Assembly (NCBI GenBank): GCA_032821775.1
Contig: JAVLRN010000006.1
Location: forward strand, 806,001 to 870,000
Reading direction: 5' to 3'
DNA length: 64,000 nucleotides
From: Sanguinoderma infundibulare
Taxonomy: Eukaryota > Basidiomycota > Agaricomycetes > Polyporales > Polyporaceae
Shown here: positions 41,623 to 51,149 of the stretch, piece by piece
Position numbering within the stretch: position 1 is the stretch's first letter
How the letters are laid out: every line of letters starts with the position of its first letter
Notes under the pieces: generated by a model
What the model was told of the DNA's origin: nothing
The model's database searches: none
Seen by the model: the letters and a program-made list of their open reading frames with translations, nothing else
Made by a program: the position numbers and the translations under genes

Positions 41623-44043
41623 GGTGCGCACCAGCATGCCCATATCGCGCACGTCGCTGAACTCCCTACCATCACCAAGGGCATGCTGCCGCACTTGGAG
41701 GACCCACGCACGCTCCTGTGCAAGCCCGTCCGCACGGAGACCAGCCCCAACCACCAGTACCCTGCGCTCACATGTGCGTTCGCCCTCACAACGCAGTTAG
41801 GTGTGGAGCCGACCGTCGAGCGCATCAAGATGCTCGAGGTGCTCGTCATGGCCAGCGGCCAGTACAGCCACGTCAACAAGGACGCACTCAAGAACCCCGT
41901 CCTGACACCGGTGACAGAGCCGCACTCAATGCGCTCATTGCCAGAATTCTCCGCGATGCCCAGCGAGGACTCCTGCACCACCAGCCCGGACGTATCGCGC
42001 AGCCCAACACCCCTCGCGGGCCCCAGCAGCATGCGGATTGTCGAGGTGGACAGTGGTGAGGACTCGGACCGCGAGGACCATGAGCCCAAGCGCTGCCGGC
42101 GCACCCTCAAGGAGCGCATCAGGCCGCACCTCAGGGAGCGCATAGGCGCGGTCGTAGAGGACATCGACATGGAGGACACCGTGTCCCTCAGGCTCAGCAG
42201 TGAAGATGAGCAGGACAATGATGTCGAGGAGTTCTTCGATCGTCAATGGTCAGTCCCTTCCCCACTACATTATGAGTTGTATGCTGACTGCATGCCTCAA
42301 TTGGCAGTGACTAGTGTCGCAAGATCCTCTCATCGTGTAGATGTATCGCGCGTACCTGTAGCTACACCTGTATTACAAGTGGCTACAGAAGATAATACAT
42401 GTATTCACCACTCTACATATGCAGCGTGCGCGAAGTGTAAGGGGAAAGTGAAATCAATTGTCAACCGTGACGAAAGTATGTGGATGCTTGACTCAGGAGC
42501 ATCAATGCACTTTACCCATTCTATGGGTGATTTTGCTGATTTTCGCTATTACAAGACCAAACTGCCACTCAACACTGCTGATGGCGTAACCTATATGACT
42601 GGTGAAGGCACTGTCTTCCTATTACTGGAGACAGGCAGAACTTTAAGGCTGAAGAATGTCGCCTTGGTTCCAAGTCTCACCAACAAACTCATTTCTATGG
42701 GTGCTCTTCTGCGAGACGGGATGTCGGCGCGTGCTACTACCACCAAGATCTCACTCTACCGCAATAATGAGCGCGTCGTTTCCTTTGAACCGCGCAATGT
42801 TGGTGATACAATCTATGTGATTTATACGCAGACTGTAAAGGCGCAAAACATGGTTGCGCTAAAAGGCGTAGATCATGAAACTCTTCACCGTCACTTAGGT
42901 CATCCTTCAGATGATGTGTTGAGACATCTTCGGAAACACACTGAGAAGTGTCCGATTGTCGAGACTCCCAAAAAGAACTCGATTTGCCGTGGATGTGCTG
43001 AAGGCAAGATGCCATCACAATCACACCCGATTGACAATCGGCGTGCATCCCGACCTTTTGAGCTGATCCATGTTGATCTGAAATCGTTCCCCGTGCCGTC
43101 GTACCACAAGTACCAGCACGCAATCCTACTCTATGATGACTACTCGTCACATGTGTGGGCGATTTGCCTTTGCACCAAAGACAATGCACTGCAGGCTACA
43201 CGACAATGGTTCTCATATGTCGAGACGCAGTTCAATGCGAAAGTAATCAAGTGGAAATCAGATTCTGGAGGCAAACTCAAATCGCACGCCTTCAACAACA
43301 TGCTCAAAGACAGAGGCATCGAAATCATTCCTAGCGCGCCTCATATTCATCAACAGAATGGCCGCGCTGAGCGAATCATTTGTACGCTCATGGACAAGAG
43401 CGAGGCAATGCGGCACGATGCCTGCATCCCTCAATCTTGGTGGGAATTCTCCTTCGAACACGCAGCGCACCTGTATAACAGGACTCCCATGCGTCACCTT
43501 GAATGGCGAACGCCTTATGAACTTTTGAATGGTATCAAGCCAGACATCAGTCACCTACGCGTCTTCGGTTGTGGCGCATATGTCTTTTTGCCACCTGAAG
43601 TTCGCAAGAACAAATTATCGCCCAAATCGGAGCTGATGATTTATCTTGGTGTCGGTGCCAGTAACCACAACCATAAGTTCATGCGCTCACCAAACAATGT
43701 CATCTTTACTGCTGAACAAGCGTTATTTGATGAAATTTTGTTTCCGAAATGCACACATGAAAAGAAGCGACATGGGCAGCAGAGTGCACCCAAACCAGTT
43801 GAACCTGCGGACCAGGCAACTACTCCTTCTTTACTCCCTGATGACGACAAAGAGCAACATCGTCCTCCCAGAAAACCTTCCACAAAGGGCAAGGGAAATG
43901 CGCAAGGCCAAGCGCATGCACCAGCTCCGGCTGTACCCCCTGTACCTCCTCAACCTCGCGCACAGCGCGGAGGAGATGTACCAGTAGTGCAACACCCTTT
44001 GCCGCCGCAACCTCCTCTGGTTGAACAGCCAGTTGCACCATGA
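41623..44043 (+). CDS. Copia protease and integrase region of Pol (between two in-frame stops)
   Basis: The frame continues from Gag. The protease motif MLDSGASMHFT has its catalytic D at 42490. GAG-pre-integrase HRHLGHPSDDVL and CRGCAEGK form the zinc finger (42886-43000). The integrase triad is D 43075 (HVDLKS), D 43261 (SDSGGKL, where SDNGGEF is usual) and E 43369 (NGRAERI), with 35 residues between the last two. WRTPYELLNGIKPDISHLRV and FGCGAYVFLP follow (about 43507-43600). A Pro/Gln-rich linker leads to TGA 44041-44043. The changed residues next to the second Asp may weaken activity. Confidence 0.85.
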   Translation, partial: GAHQHAHIAHVAELPTITKGMLPHLEDPRTLLCKPVRTETSPNHQYPALTCAFALTTQLGVEPTVERIKMLEVLVMASGQYSHVNKDALKNPVLTPVTEPHSMRSLPEFSAMPSEDSCTTSPDVSRSPTPLAGPSSMRIVEVDSGEDSDREDHEPKRCRRTLKERIRPHLRERIGAVVEDIDMEDTVSLRLSSEDEQDNDVEEFFDRQWSVPSPLHYELYADCMPQLAVTSVARSSHRVDVSRVPVATPVLQVATEDNTCIHHSTYAACAKCKGKVKSIVNRDESMWMLDSGASMHFTHSMGDFADFRYYKTKLPLNTADGVTYMTGEGTVFLLLETGRTLRLKNVALVPSLTNKLISMGALLRDGMSARATTTKISLYRNNERVVSFEPRNVGDTIYVIYTQTVKAQNMVALKGVDHETLHRHLGHPSDDVLRHLRKHTEKCPIVETPKKNSICRGCAEGKMPSQSHPIDNRRASRPFELIHVDLKSFPVPSYHKYQHAILLYDDYSSHVWAICLCTKDNALQATRQWFSYVETQFNAKVIKWKSDSGGKLKSHAFNNMLKDRGIEIIPSAPHIHQQNGRAERIICTLMDKSEAMRHDACIPQSWWEFSFEHAAHLYNRTPMRHLEWRTPYELLNGIKPDISHLRVFGCGAYVFLPPEVRKNKLSPKSELMIYLGVGASNHNHKFMRSPNNVIFTAEQALFDEILFPKCTHEKKRHGQQSAPKPVEPADQATTPSLLPDDDKEQHRPPRKPSTKGKGNAQGQAHAPAPAVPPVPPQPRAQRGGDVPVVQHPLPPQPPLVEQPVAP

Positions 44044-46227
44044 CGGTCTGTGAGGGAGCGGAATGTACCAGTTCACGAAGGTAATGTCTATGGTGAATCA
44101 CGTCACCCTACAGACATTTTTAAGGATGTTGAGAAATGGGGATCGTGGAAAAGGTTGATTGGCGAGCTCCCGAGTCGCTCTCGGACCGCACCACCTTCAA
44201 GGGATGAGCAGGTTCCCGGACCTAGCCATGCCCGATCACTTCCACAATCACGCGATAGATCCGCTGTACGCGGACCACCTGTTCCACTTCCACCTTCGAT
44301 GCGCACGCACAGGGAATCAACCCCTGTAATCTCGTCTAGTGGTAGCAACGACGATGATGAGGAAGAGGAGGACTTGGGCTCAGACCCAATACCTATACCT
44401 GCAGAACCCCTGCCTCAACCTCAGTCAGCTGCTCCTAGTCCAGATCGCTCAGACCCCGACAAAGATGATGATGACGATGATGACGAGGAAGAAGACGAAG
44501 ATGAATATGAATCTGAAGAAGAGTCATCAGGTCACTCGTCAGAAGAAGTCAAAGGTGTCTTGCGTGCCTCTAGAATTGATGTGGCAAAACTATGCCGGGA
44601 AGGGGGAGCTAGTCTCATCCAATACCTTATCGCAAAGGCGATTCCACCAGATGAGGGGGAGAAAGTCTCACCGCCCAATGTGCGCGAGTGGACTTACCGT
44701 GATATTGCCAGTCTACCAAAGGCTGAGCAAAAGGAGTGGTTTACCGCTTGCCGCGAAGAACTAGAGGCCCTTCGCAGGCGCGATGTTTATGACTTGGTCG
44801 ACCGTCCGAAAGGACGTAAGGTCGTGAAAAACCGCTGGGTATTCGACGTCAAAACTGACGGTCGTAAGAAAGCCAGACTTGTAGCAAAAGGCTTCTCCCA
44901 GGTCGAAGGCGAGGACTTCGACAAGATATTCTCTCCAGTTGTACGCTTTGAGACAGTCCGTCTCATCATGGCGCTTGCAGCACTCGAGGACTGGCACATC
45001 TCAGGACTTGATGTTCGCAGTGCTTACTTGTATGGCAAGCTGGATGAGGAAATCTACCTGGAGCAGCCAGAAGGATTTCGCATCCCTGGCTCTGAGCACA
45101 AAGTCTTCAGACTGAAGCATGCTCTATATGGGCTTAAGCAGGCAGGATTAGCATGGTGGCGCACCTTGTCTGAGTCCATGAAGTTGATGGGCTATAAACG
45201 GCTCACCAACGATGCAGGTTTATACATCTACAAATGTCACTCCGATGGCGCGATGGTAGTTGTAATCGTCTACGTTGACGATGCGCTTTTCTGTGGGCAC
45301 GACAAGAAGCTTGTAGCATTACTCAAAGCTCGCTTCATGAAGAAATGGGAATGTCGCGATTTAGGTGATGCGAAAGAGTTTCTGCGCATGCGCATTACTC
45401 GCATTGGCCGAAAGATCTTTTTAGATCAGCGTGCATACTTGGAGAAAGTACTGGACTGCTGCGGCATGACAAACGCACGACCGTCTTCAACTCCACTCCC
45501 TGCAGGTTACATACCTGCCCCCAACACAGGACAAGCTACACCGGAGCTTCGCTCCAGGTATCAGAAAGTTATCAGCTCTCTACTCTACCTCATGCTGGGT
45601 ACGAGGCCAGACATAGCTTTCGCTGTGACCAAATTGGCACAGTATGCCGCAAATCCGACCGAGGATCATCTCAGCAAGGCACTGCACATTTGCCGCTACC
45701 TCGTCGGTACCAAGAACTACGCCTTGGTTTACAACGGCGATTCTCAGCTCGGCTTAATTGCCGCAACCGATAGTGATTGGGCTTCTGACCCACACTCTCG
45801 ACGATTGCAAACCGGCTTCATGCTGAAGTTAGCGAACTGTGCATTCTCGTGGGTTTCACGTGCACAGAAGACCATTGCCCTCTCCTCCACTGAGGCTGAG
45901 TATATGGCAATGAGCGACTGTAGTCGTCAAGTAGTCTGGGTTCACAACTTGCTTGCTGAACTTGGCTACAACCTCGGTCGCGTACCACTATCTGGAGATA
46001 ACCAAGGCTCCATACACATCGGACAAAATGCTGTCACGGAAGCAAGGTCGAAGCACATCGACATCTGTTACCATTATGTTCGAGAGGTGTACGATCGAGG
46101 TATCACCGACATATTCTATGTCGAAGGGACTAATAATCCCGCTGATATTTTTACCAAGAACTTGGGCACCGTGAAGTTCCACCACTTTCGTCCCCATCTT
46201 GGCTTGCATTTCCCTAAGGCAGCTTAA
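44044..46227 (+). CDS. Copia reverse transcriptase and RNase H
   Basis: Same frame as the upstream part; first ATG at 44050. An acidic linker (44330-44540) precedes the RT. Its blocks are KNRWVFDVKTDGRKKARLVA, SPVVRFETVRLIMALAA, YGLKQAGLAWWRTL and the catalytic YVDD at 45271-45282. RNase H follows with ATDSDWASDPHSRRLQTG, IALSSTEAEYMAMSDCSRQ and EARSKHIDICYHYVRE. NNPADIFTKNLG ends the domain, and the stop is TAA 46225-46227. Intact, but without a start of its own unless the TGA is read through. Confidence 0.9.
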   Translation, partial: RSVRERNVPVHEGNVYGESRHPTDIFKDVEKWGSWKRLIGELPSRSRTAPPSRDEQVPGPSHARSLPQSRDRSAVRGPPVPLPPSMRTHRESTPVISSSGSNDDDEEEEDLGSDPIPIPAEPLPQPQSAAPSPDRSDPDKDDDDDDDEEEDEDEYESEEESSGHSSEEVKGVLRASRIDVAKLCREGGASLIQYLIAKAIPPDEGEKVSPPNVREWTYRDIASLPKAEQKEWFTACREELEALRRRDVYDLVDRPKGRKVVKNRWVFDVKTDGRKKARLVAKGFSQVEGEDFDKIFSPVVRFETVRLIMALAALEDWHISGLDVRSAYLYGKLDEEIYLEQPEGFRIPGSEHKVFRLKHALYGLKQAGLAWWRTLSESMKLMGYKRLTNDAGLYIYKCHSDGAMVVVIVYVDDALFCGHDKKLVALLKARFMKKWECRDLGDAKEFLRMRITRIGRKIFLDQRAYLEKVLDCCGMTNARPSSTPLPAGYIPAPNTGQATPELRSRYQKVISSLLYLMLGTRPDIAFAVTKLAQYAANPTEDHLSKALHICRYLVGTKNYALVYNGDSQLGLIAATDSDWASDPHSRRLQTGFMLKLANCAFSWVSRAQKTIALSSTEAEYMAMSDCSRQVVWVHNLLAELGYNLGRVPLSGDNQGSIHIGQNAVTEARSKHIDICYHYVREVYDRGITDIFYVEGTNNPADIFTKNLGTVKFHHFRPHLGLHFPKAA

Positions 46228-46265
46228 AGCGCCATATCCGCTTGCGTACTTGCGAGTGCGTACTT

Positions 46266-46277
46266 AGCGAGAGGGAG
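46266..46277 (+). other. Copia polypurine tract
   Basis: AGCGAGAGGGAG immediately precedes the 3' LTR, the expected primer for plus-strand DNA synthesis. Confidence 0.7.
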
Positions 46278-46638
46278 TGTTGAGCACGCATAGCCGTGCA
46301 CAGCATTGCATGGCATAGCTGCATACACAGATATCGGCACAGCCCGATATCTCATCTATCAGCACAGGCGCTGTATAGCCACCTCACACATGATCGTTTC
46401 ATGTGATGCACTGCCTACATACCAGTGTACTGGCAGTGCGTTCTGGTACTGTATAGTTCTTACTAATACAGTCTTCCATGTAGTATATATACGGCCCCCA
46501 TTGGCCCTAATAGCAACAGCTCTTCCTGCTCTTCTCCTCACTCATCTCTACAAGCCTCTCTCCCTCTCTAGCCAGGTAAGTATGTGTGACTACTGCGTGT
46601 AGTTGTCCCCCATAGTGGTATCCCCACTATGCTCAACA
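46278..46638 (+). repeat. Copia 3' LTR (361 bp)
   Basis: Differs from the 5' LTR at four positions, all G/A; three are CG in the 5' copy and CA in the 3' copy. Followed by the TACCC duplication. Confidence 0.95.
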
Positions 46639-46643
46639 TACCC

Positions 46644-47127
46644 CATGGACTATAGCACGGACAATTGCGCAGACAGTTGCAGAGACGGTTGCGGGGACAA
46701 TCGCGGGGACAATTGTGGGGATGGTCGCGCGGACAATTGCGGGAATGGTCACGCGGACAATTGTGGGAACGGTCGCGTGGACAATTGTGGGAACGGTCGC
46801 ATGGACGATCGCTTGGGCTTGAGCGCTACGGTGCAAGAGCCAGGCATGCCTGGGCCTTCCATTAACCCTGCCTTTCAGGAAGGAGGCTACGGTCTGCAAG
46901 TCGCAGCTCCCCTGGCACACAACCACCCCACGCTCAACGGCGGACACCAGGATGGAACCCATCACCTGTGAAATGGCATCCCTCACTACCGGTTCACAGG
47001 AGCATACATGTATGGTCCTTCTATCATACAGCACACTCCGAATGCTCCTCCCTACATGCCTCACAATATCACAGCAGGCTTGAGTGTACCATTAATATAT
47101 TATCCCACAATGCCTATCCAGCAGGGA
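46644..47127 (+). pseudogene. Repeat-rich unknown gene, part downstream of Copia
   Basis: Joined in frame to 40093, this reads MDYSTDNCADSCRDG and about a dozen D-N-C-G-N-G repeats, then RLGLSATVQEPGMPGPSINP to HHL and TGA (46968-46970). The frame stays protein-like after the stop (NGIPHYRFTGAYMYGPSII, YMPHNITAGL, YYPTMPIQQ) up to the inverted-repeat element at 47128, so the TGA is probably a CGA-to-TGA mutation. A matching Pro/Met-rich C-terminal piece resumes at 58730. Confidence 0.55.
46650..46810 (+). repeat. 12-bp Asn/Asp-Gly minisatellite, locus 2
   Basis: About 13 imperfect units of GGTCGCGCGGACAATTGCGG character (12-bp step), encoding DNCGNGRADNCG. It is the C-terminal repeat region of the same gene as locus 1, separated from it by the Copia element. 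Confidence 0.75.
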
Positions 47128-47727
47128 TGTCGGTCCGTGAAATATTTGTAGAACGTTAGTTATAGTTATACTCAAATTTTTTAGCCCAATGACTATCAAT
47201 GGCCCCCCAAATATTTCGTGCTCCGCCCCGACATATTTCGACGTGTCATCCGGGTGTCACTTCAAATATTTCGGCTGTACTTACAAATATTTGTCTCATC
47301 CTGTGGATGTCATCGTCGATGTAGTAGATACTCCCCCAGGGGACTCTTCTAAATATTCTCAAATATTTCGAGATATTTCGTCCGCAGTCAGGAAGCATGA
47401 GGCGTGCCCCTAGCTGATGTGTCCCCCAGATATTTCGAAATATTTCAAGCAAGTGGGAGGGACGTCTCCCCTCACAGCAGAGCCCCAAATATTTCAATGC
47501 CAGCCCAAATATTTGATGTGCATGTCATCAACGCCAGTCTCGCAGATAAATCACTCTTTCACCAAATATTCTGGCAGCCCCAAATATTTGGACAGCCTCA
47601 AGTTAGCGCTGTGGAGAACGTCCCTCCCTAGGTCGCTTTCACATACTTCTAAATATACTGAAAATATTTCAACCCCGGCCCGTGGGGCATATCTACCAAA
47701 TATTCAGTGGCACGAACAAATATATTG
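47128..47727 (+). repeat. Left inverted repeat (600 bp) with AAATATTT array
   Basis: About 16 AATATT-core sites, mostly CAAATATTTCG or CAAATATTTG, spaced irregularly at 20-60 bp. It aligns to the reverse complement of 58196-58729 along its length, for example TTAGTTATAGTTATACTCAAA, ATGACTATCAATGGCCCCCC and GTAGATACTCCCCCA (each quoted in part). Confidence 0.8.
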
Positions 47728-47779
47728 CGTACACGCTGACAGCGATGCGGCTTTGGACGCAGTGCGCTTCCACCATTGG

Positions 47780-48300
47780 ACCTCCCGCCAGCCATGAACT
47801 CCACGACGAACTGTGCGATCGCCCGCTCGCCCACCTCCGTCAGCGCCCGCACGCCCCACCGCCACTCGTACGTCTGTAGCTGGTCGTCGCCTGCGGGGGC
47901 CTGCATACCACGCGCACATTTCACGCCGCGGTGCTCCATCGGACTGTCAGGATCGAGGATGCGTGGGGACCGCTCAATGGACTGCCTGATGTCCTCGTAC
48001 AGAGCCTGCTTGCTCAGGGTACTGTGCTTGTGGAAGTGGGGGTAGGTCACATTGCGAACATGGCTCAGCTTTGTGGGGATCGTCGACATGGGCAGGGACC
48101 GCTTCCGTTCGGTTTTAAGGGACACAGAGAAGTCGTAATGCACTTTGAGCGATGTCAAAGCATCAAGGGTGAAACTGTTCAACCTCCGCTCAGCCATGAA
48201 GCCGCCAACAGTTCCATGGGCCTTGGCAACGTTCTCGAGCTTCATCTTGAGCGACGCGAGGCTGGCCATGTCCGGAGTCGAGGGGACGCCAGGGACGCAG
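47780..48300 (-). pseudogene. MAGE/Nse3-like C-terminal fragment fused to unidentified coding sequence
   Basis: The minus-strand frame has TYEWRWGVRALTEVGERAIA with QFVVEFMAGG at 47780-47870. This is the end of a MAGE-homology domain as in Nse3, the Smc5/6-complex subunit. Upstream in the same open frame is protein-like sequence I do not recognise (LENVAKAHGTVGGFMAERRL, TKLSHVRNVTYPHFHKHS, EDIRQSIERSPRILDPDSP). It may come from another gene joined here. The frame runs on into the left inverted repeat, so the end is cut. Confidence 0.4.
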
Positions 48301-48319
48301 GACGTGGACGAGGGACCTT

Positions 48320-49105
48320 GGCGAAGACGACCTCGTAGTTCAAGTTGCCATTGTTGTCCCAAACCTCGCGACCAGCGACGTTATATCGCAGCGCAAAAAA
48401 CATGGTCTTCTCGTCGATCCGCGCAAGCATGTCGCTGAGGCGGATGGTGAATGCAAACCGATCGAAGACACTGCCAGGTATCGAGTCGAGATACTTCGCG
48501 GTGACCTCGCTCGTCGTCTGCCAGTAGTCGACCGTGAAGTGGACCGCGAGCCACTTTTCGAAGGCAATGTTGCGCACACAGATGTGGCCGTTGAGGGAAA
48601 GGTCGTCTTCGGAAAGGGTGAGCTCCTCGAGGGCAACGTCGGCATCCACACGTGGCGTGGCGGGCATGTTGGTCATGGTCATGGTGAGCATCTTCTCTTG
48701 CTCCAGAACGTTCTTCCGGCCAAAGATGAGACGTGGGAAGTTGCTTTCCGTGCCACTCGTGTCTGTCGGGGAGCCCTTGCTAGAGATGGCCAGGGGCTTC
48801 TGTTCGGCCAGGAAGAGCTTGACGTGCTCCAAGCGGGCGTCGAAGTGGACCGACTTCATCGGAGTGCTCGGCTTGCTCTTGGTCGAAGGCATGCTAGTCA
48901 CGACAGACAGATCGCCACGGACAGCTGGCCGCCGCGACTTCAACGAAGACTCGAGAGGCTCACCAGACTTCTTCCGCGCCGTCTTCGTAGAGTCGAAATG
49001 TGCTGCGGCAGTGCGGACGTGGTGCTTCTCGATGTAGCCCTGGCAGGAAAGGATGAAAGAGGAGTAGGGGATGATAAGGCCCGCCTTTCTTCGGGCCTTG
49101 CGCAA
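48320..49105 (-). pseudogene. CBM21-domain fragment (PP1 glycogen-targeting subunit, Gac1-like)
   Basis: The minus-strand frame contains KSVHFDARLEHVKLF, where SVHF fits the RVxF-type PP1-binding motif. Then come SNFPRLIFGRKN and LEELTLSEDDLSLNGHICVR, with NIAFEKWLAVHFTVDYWQTT. VFDRFAFTIRLSDML and MFFALRYNVAGREVWDNNG close the domain near 48330. The pattern of conserved Trp, the V-x-V-R-N start and the F-A-L-R-Y-xxxG-xx-WDNN end define CBM21, which tethers protein phosphatase 1 to glycogen. The long flanking regions of Gac1-type proteins are missing, and the frame ends at 48242 in unrelated sequence. Confidence 0.65.
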
Positions 49106-49109
49106 AGTG

Positions 49110-49858
49110 ACTCACCGAAAAAGCGAGAGATCTCAAGTCATATTCAATGCACTGTGGCATCCCGGGAGCCTGCCAGTGGTGTCTTGGCCTTCGAGTTAGG
49201 GTGTAATCTGAAGCTGAGGCAGGACGCTGATTCTAACAGAGCAGTAGGCAAACAAGGCATAGGGGAACGGATAGGTGTAGGCGATCATGACGGTGAGGAC
49301 GAAAAATGTGGGCGCCTATGGGATGCTGCCAGCTTGAAGGTGACCCATAACGCATAACGTAACGCTATGTCACAGAATGCGACCGTAATTCCAGCTTCAT
49401 ACGGCTCCGGCTCCCAATGCAGTCCCTACCAGAAACCTAACGTATCGTACACGGGCGGTTTCACCCCGCTATGACGCACCTTAGCCACCGGAGACGGCCA
49501 GGATCCAACATTCCGAGGTGTTGTTCAAGAAGATTTTTAGGATACTAGAGGGTGGCGTAGGTGGTTTGTACCGCCTTGCGATTCATATTTGGAGGTTCGT
49601 TCCCCACAGATCCCCCCCTCCAACCTGTTTGACGTCGCTAACAAGCTCACAGTCTATCTCGCCGCCTTCCTGGCTCTTCTCACCCCCAACGTCTCTTCCT
49701 TGTCCAAACCGCTCAGCTCCGGAGCCGTTCTCGCCGTCTGACTGCCTGCAGCCGTTGCTAGTGCCATAGTCATTCCTAGGTGGCGACTCACCGCTCTCGC
49801 ATTTGCCGTTATCGCTGATTAGTATGTTTTCCCCTCGCGACCCCAACCGTGGTCACTA
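49110..49858. other. No supportable gene inside the Pack-like element
   Basis: Short frames only; a Ser/Pro-rich plus-strand stretch (49518-49769) has no recognisable domain. Confidence 0.35.
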
Positions 49859-50165
49859 ATACGACCCGGACAAGTTCGACGAGCGCATGCACAAGGGCGA
49901 CAAGAAGGCGGTCGAGCTGAACCGGCTCGGGACCCAGTGGGAAGGTAACTTCTCCGAGGGCGTGTTTCGCACATGGGAAGAGCTCGCGTTCATCCGGAGG
50001 CACTGGCACGGACCACTCGTTCTCAAGGGCATCCTTAGCGTGCAGGTACGTGGACCACGCACTCTTTCCAGAATCACACCTGACCTCCCGGCTGTGCAGT
50101 GCACATACAGGATGCTGAGCGCGCCTGGATCGACGAGAATGGAAACCCTGGTGCAGGTTTTATCA
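49859..50165 (+). pseudogene. FMN-dependent alpha-hydroxy-acid dehydrogenase fragment
   Basis: YDPDKFDERMHKGDKKAVEL, NRLGTQWEGNFSEGVF and RTWEELAFIRRHWHGPLVLK with GILSVQ, then a GTACGT donor (50047), an intron, and DAERAWIDENGNPGAGF. TW..L..IR..W.GPL.LKGI...DA is the FMN-binding core of cytochrome b2/lactate-oxidase-type enzymes. The catalytic His block (SNHGGRQ) and everything after it are missing, as is the N-terminal half. The preserved intron shows capture from genomic DNA. Confidence 0.7.
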
Positions 50166-50855
50166 GCTCAGAGGTTGTCGTGCTGCGTGCAGGGCCTCAT
50201 GAAGAGCTATGAATCATGTGGGCAACCAATTGCTACACTTTTCACGCCCTGTTCTCCCATTGTGTGCTAGCACTCGCAGGGGCGACTATGTGTCGTTGGC
50301 AGTGGTTGCGAACTCTAAGATTCTAACCACTCGCTGCCCTCTGCCACAGTTTGGACAGCCTTTGGCCCTTGTCTCTCGCCACCGCTATACAACACACCAC
50401 AGCATAGAACATCATCCTAGGCGACACCTTCGACACACCTGTATCCAACAACCATGGTATGTTCTAGCCACTCGACAAAGGAATTTGAACGTACAGGCTA
50501 ACTGTCGCATACCAGAGCGACTCCGAGAGCGAATTCTGGGGGGGGGGGGGCAATTCAGACTCTATCTCGTGAGCTCAACAGTTCCTCAGGGACACCAGCA
50601 ATGCATCTCCCATTCAGAGTTACCTGGTGGCGCTTTTCGCCTCCTCTGCATGTCTGACGGAGTCAGTCTCTTTCCGGAGCTTATCCTGTAACCTCTGTTT
50701 GATCAACTGCTGCTTCTTCGCCTACTCATTCCGAACATTCCAACGCGACTCAGGCCAATGAGCATGGGCACCCCCAGACCAAATCAAAGATACCCATCAG
50801 TCAACCCAACAAAAATGCAAGGCATGACGGTCAGCGTGCGAAGGAAACAGGTGGA
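50166..50855. other. No gene seen; G12 homopolymer
   Basis: Unassigned sequence with a run of about 12 G (near 50538-50550). No coding signal could be supported. Confidence 0.35.
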
Positions 50856-51060
50856 CGATAGGAGATGCACCGTGTCGCTCGTGTTCCGCTCCTTGTCCTC
50901 GTTCTTTGCCTTCGTTAGCGTGCTCAGCATCATCCCGAAGGCCGTCTTGCCCCGCTTGTGCTCCCACGGCTCGACCGCCTTGTCGAGCTGCGGCCGCTTC
51001 TTCGTCTTCTCCCCCTCGATGGGCGGCGCAGTCACGGCCTCGGGCGTGGCTTGCATTGGT
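50856..51060 (-). pseudogene. Pinin/SDK/MemA-domain fragment
   Basis: The minus-strand frame reads EGEKTKKRPQLDKAVEPWEH and KRGKTAFGMMLSTLTKAKNE with DKERNTSDT. KRGKxxFGxxLxTLxKxKxED..R is the pinin/SDK/MemA core, a splicing-associated nuclear protein. Only this short core is present; the reading stops making sense on both sides. Confidence 0.5.
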
Positions 51061-51149
51061 CTGTACAGCAGAAAGGAGGGCGTTGTGTGTGAGGCAAGAA
51101 CCCATAGAAGGGAAGAGCATGCAACCGAGATACACACTCGTCGGTGATC

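Larger units (their letters stand above)
40094..46638 (+). mobile_element. Ty1/Copia LTR retrotransposon, full length, 6,545 bp
   Basis: The 361-bp LTRs (40094-40454, 46278-46638) begin TGTTGA and end CAACA. The target duplication TACCC is at 40089-40093 and 46639-46643. Domain order is Gag, protease, integrase, RT, RNase H, as in Copia. Gag-pol is one frame broken by TAA 41620-41622 and TGA 44041-44043. Removing the element and one duplication restores the host frame from ...DYP to MDYS. The LTRs differ at four sites, all G/A. Confidence 0.95.

Noticed and set aside
40792..41754. 320-residue minus-strand frame across Copia gag
   Set aside because: It is the antisense shadow of Gag; the plus frame has Gag motifs, a proper leader and the LTR context.
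47246..47497. Short frames inside the AAATATTT inverted repeats
   Set aside because: They repeat KYLGYIFR-like words created by the motif array and differ between the two repeats; not coding.
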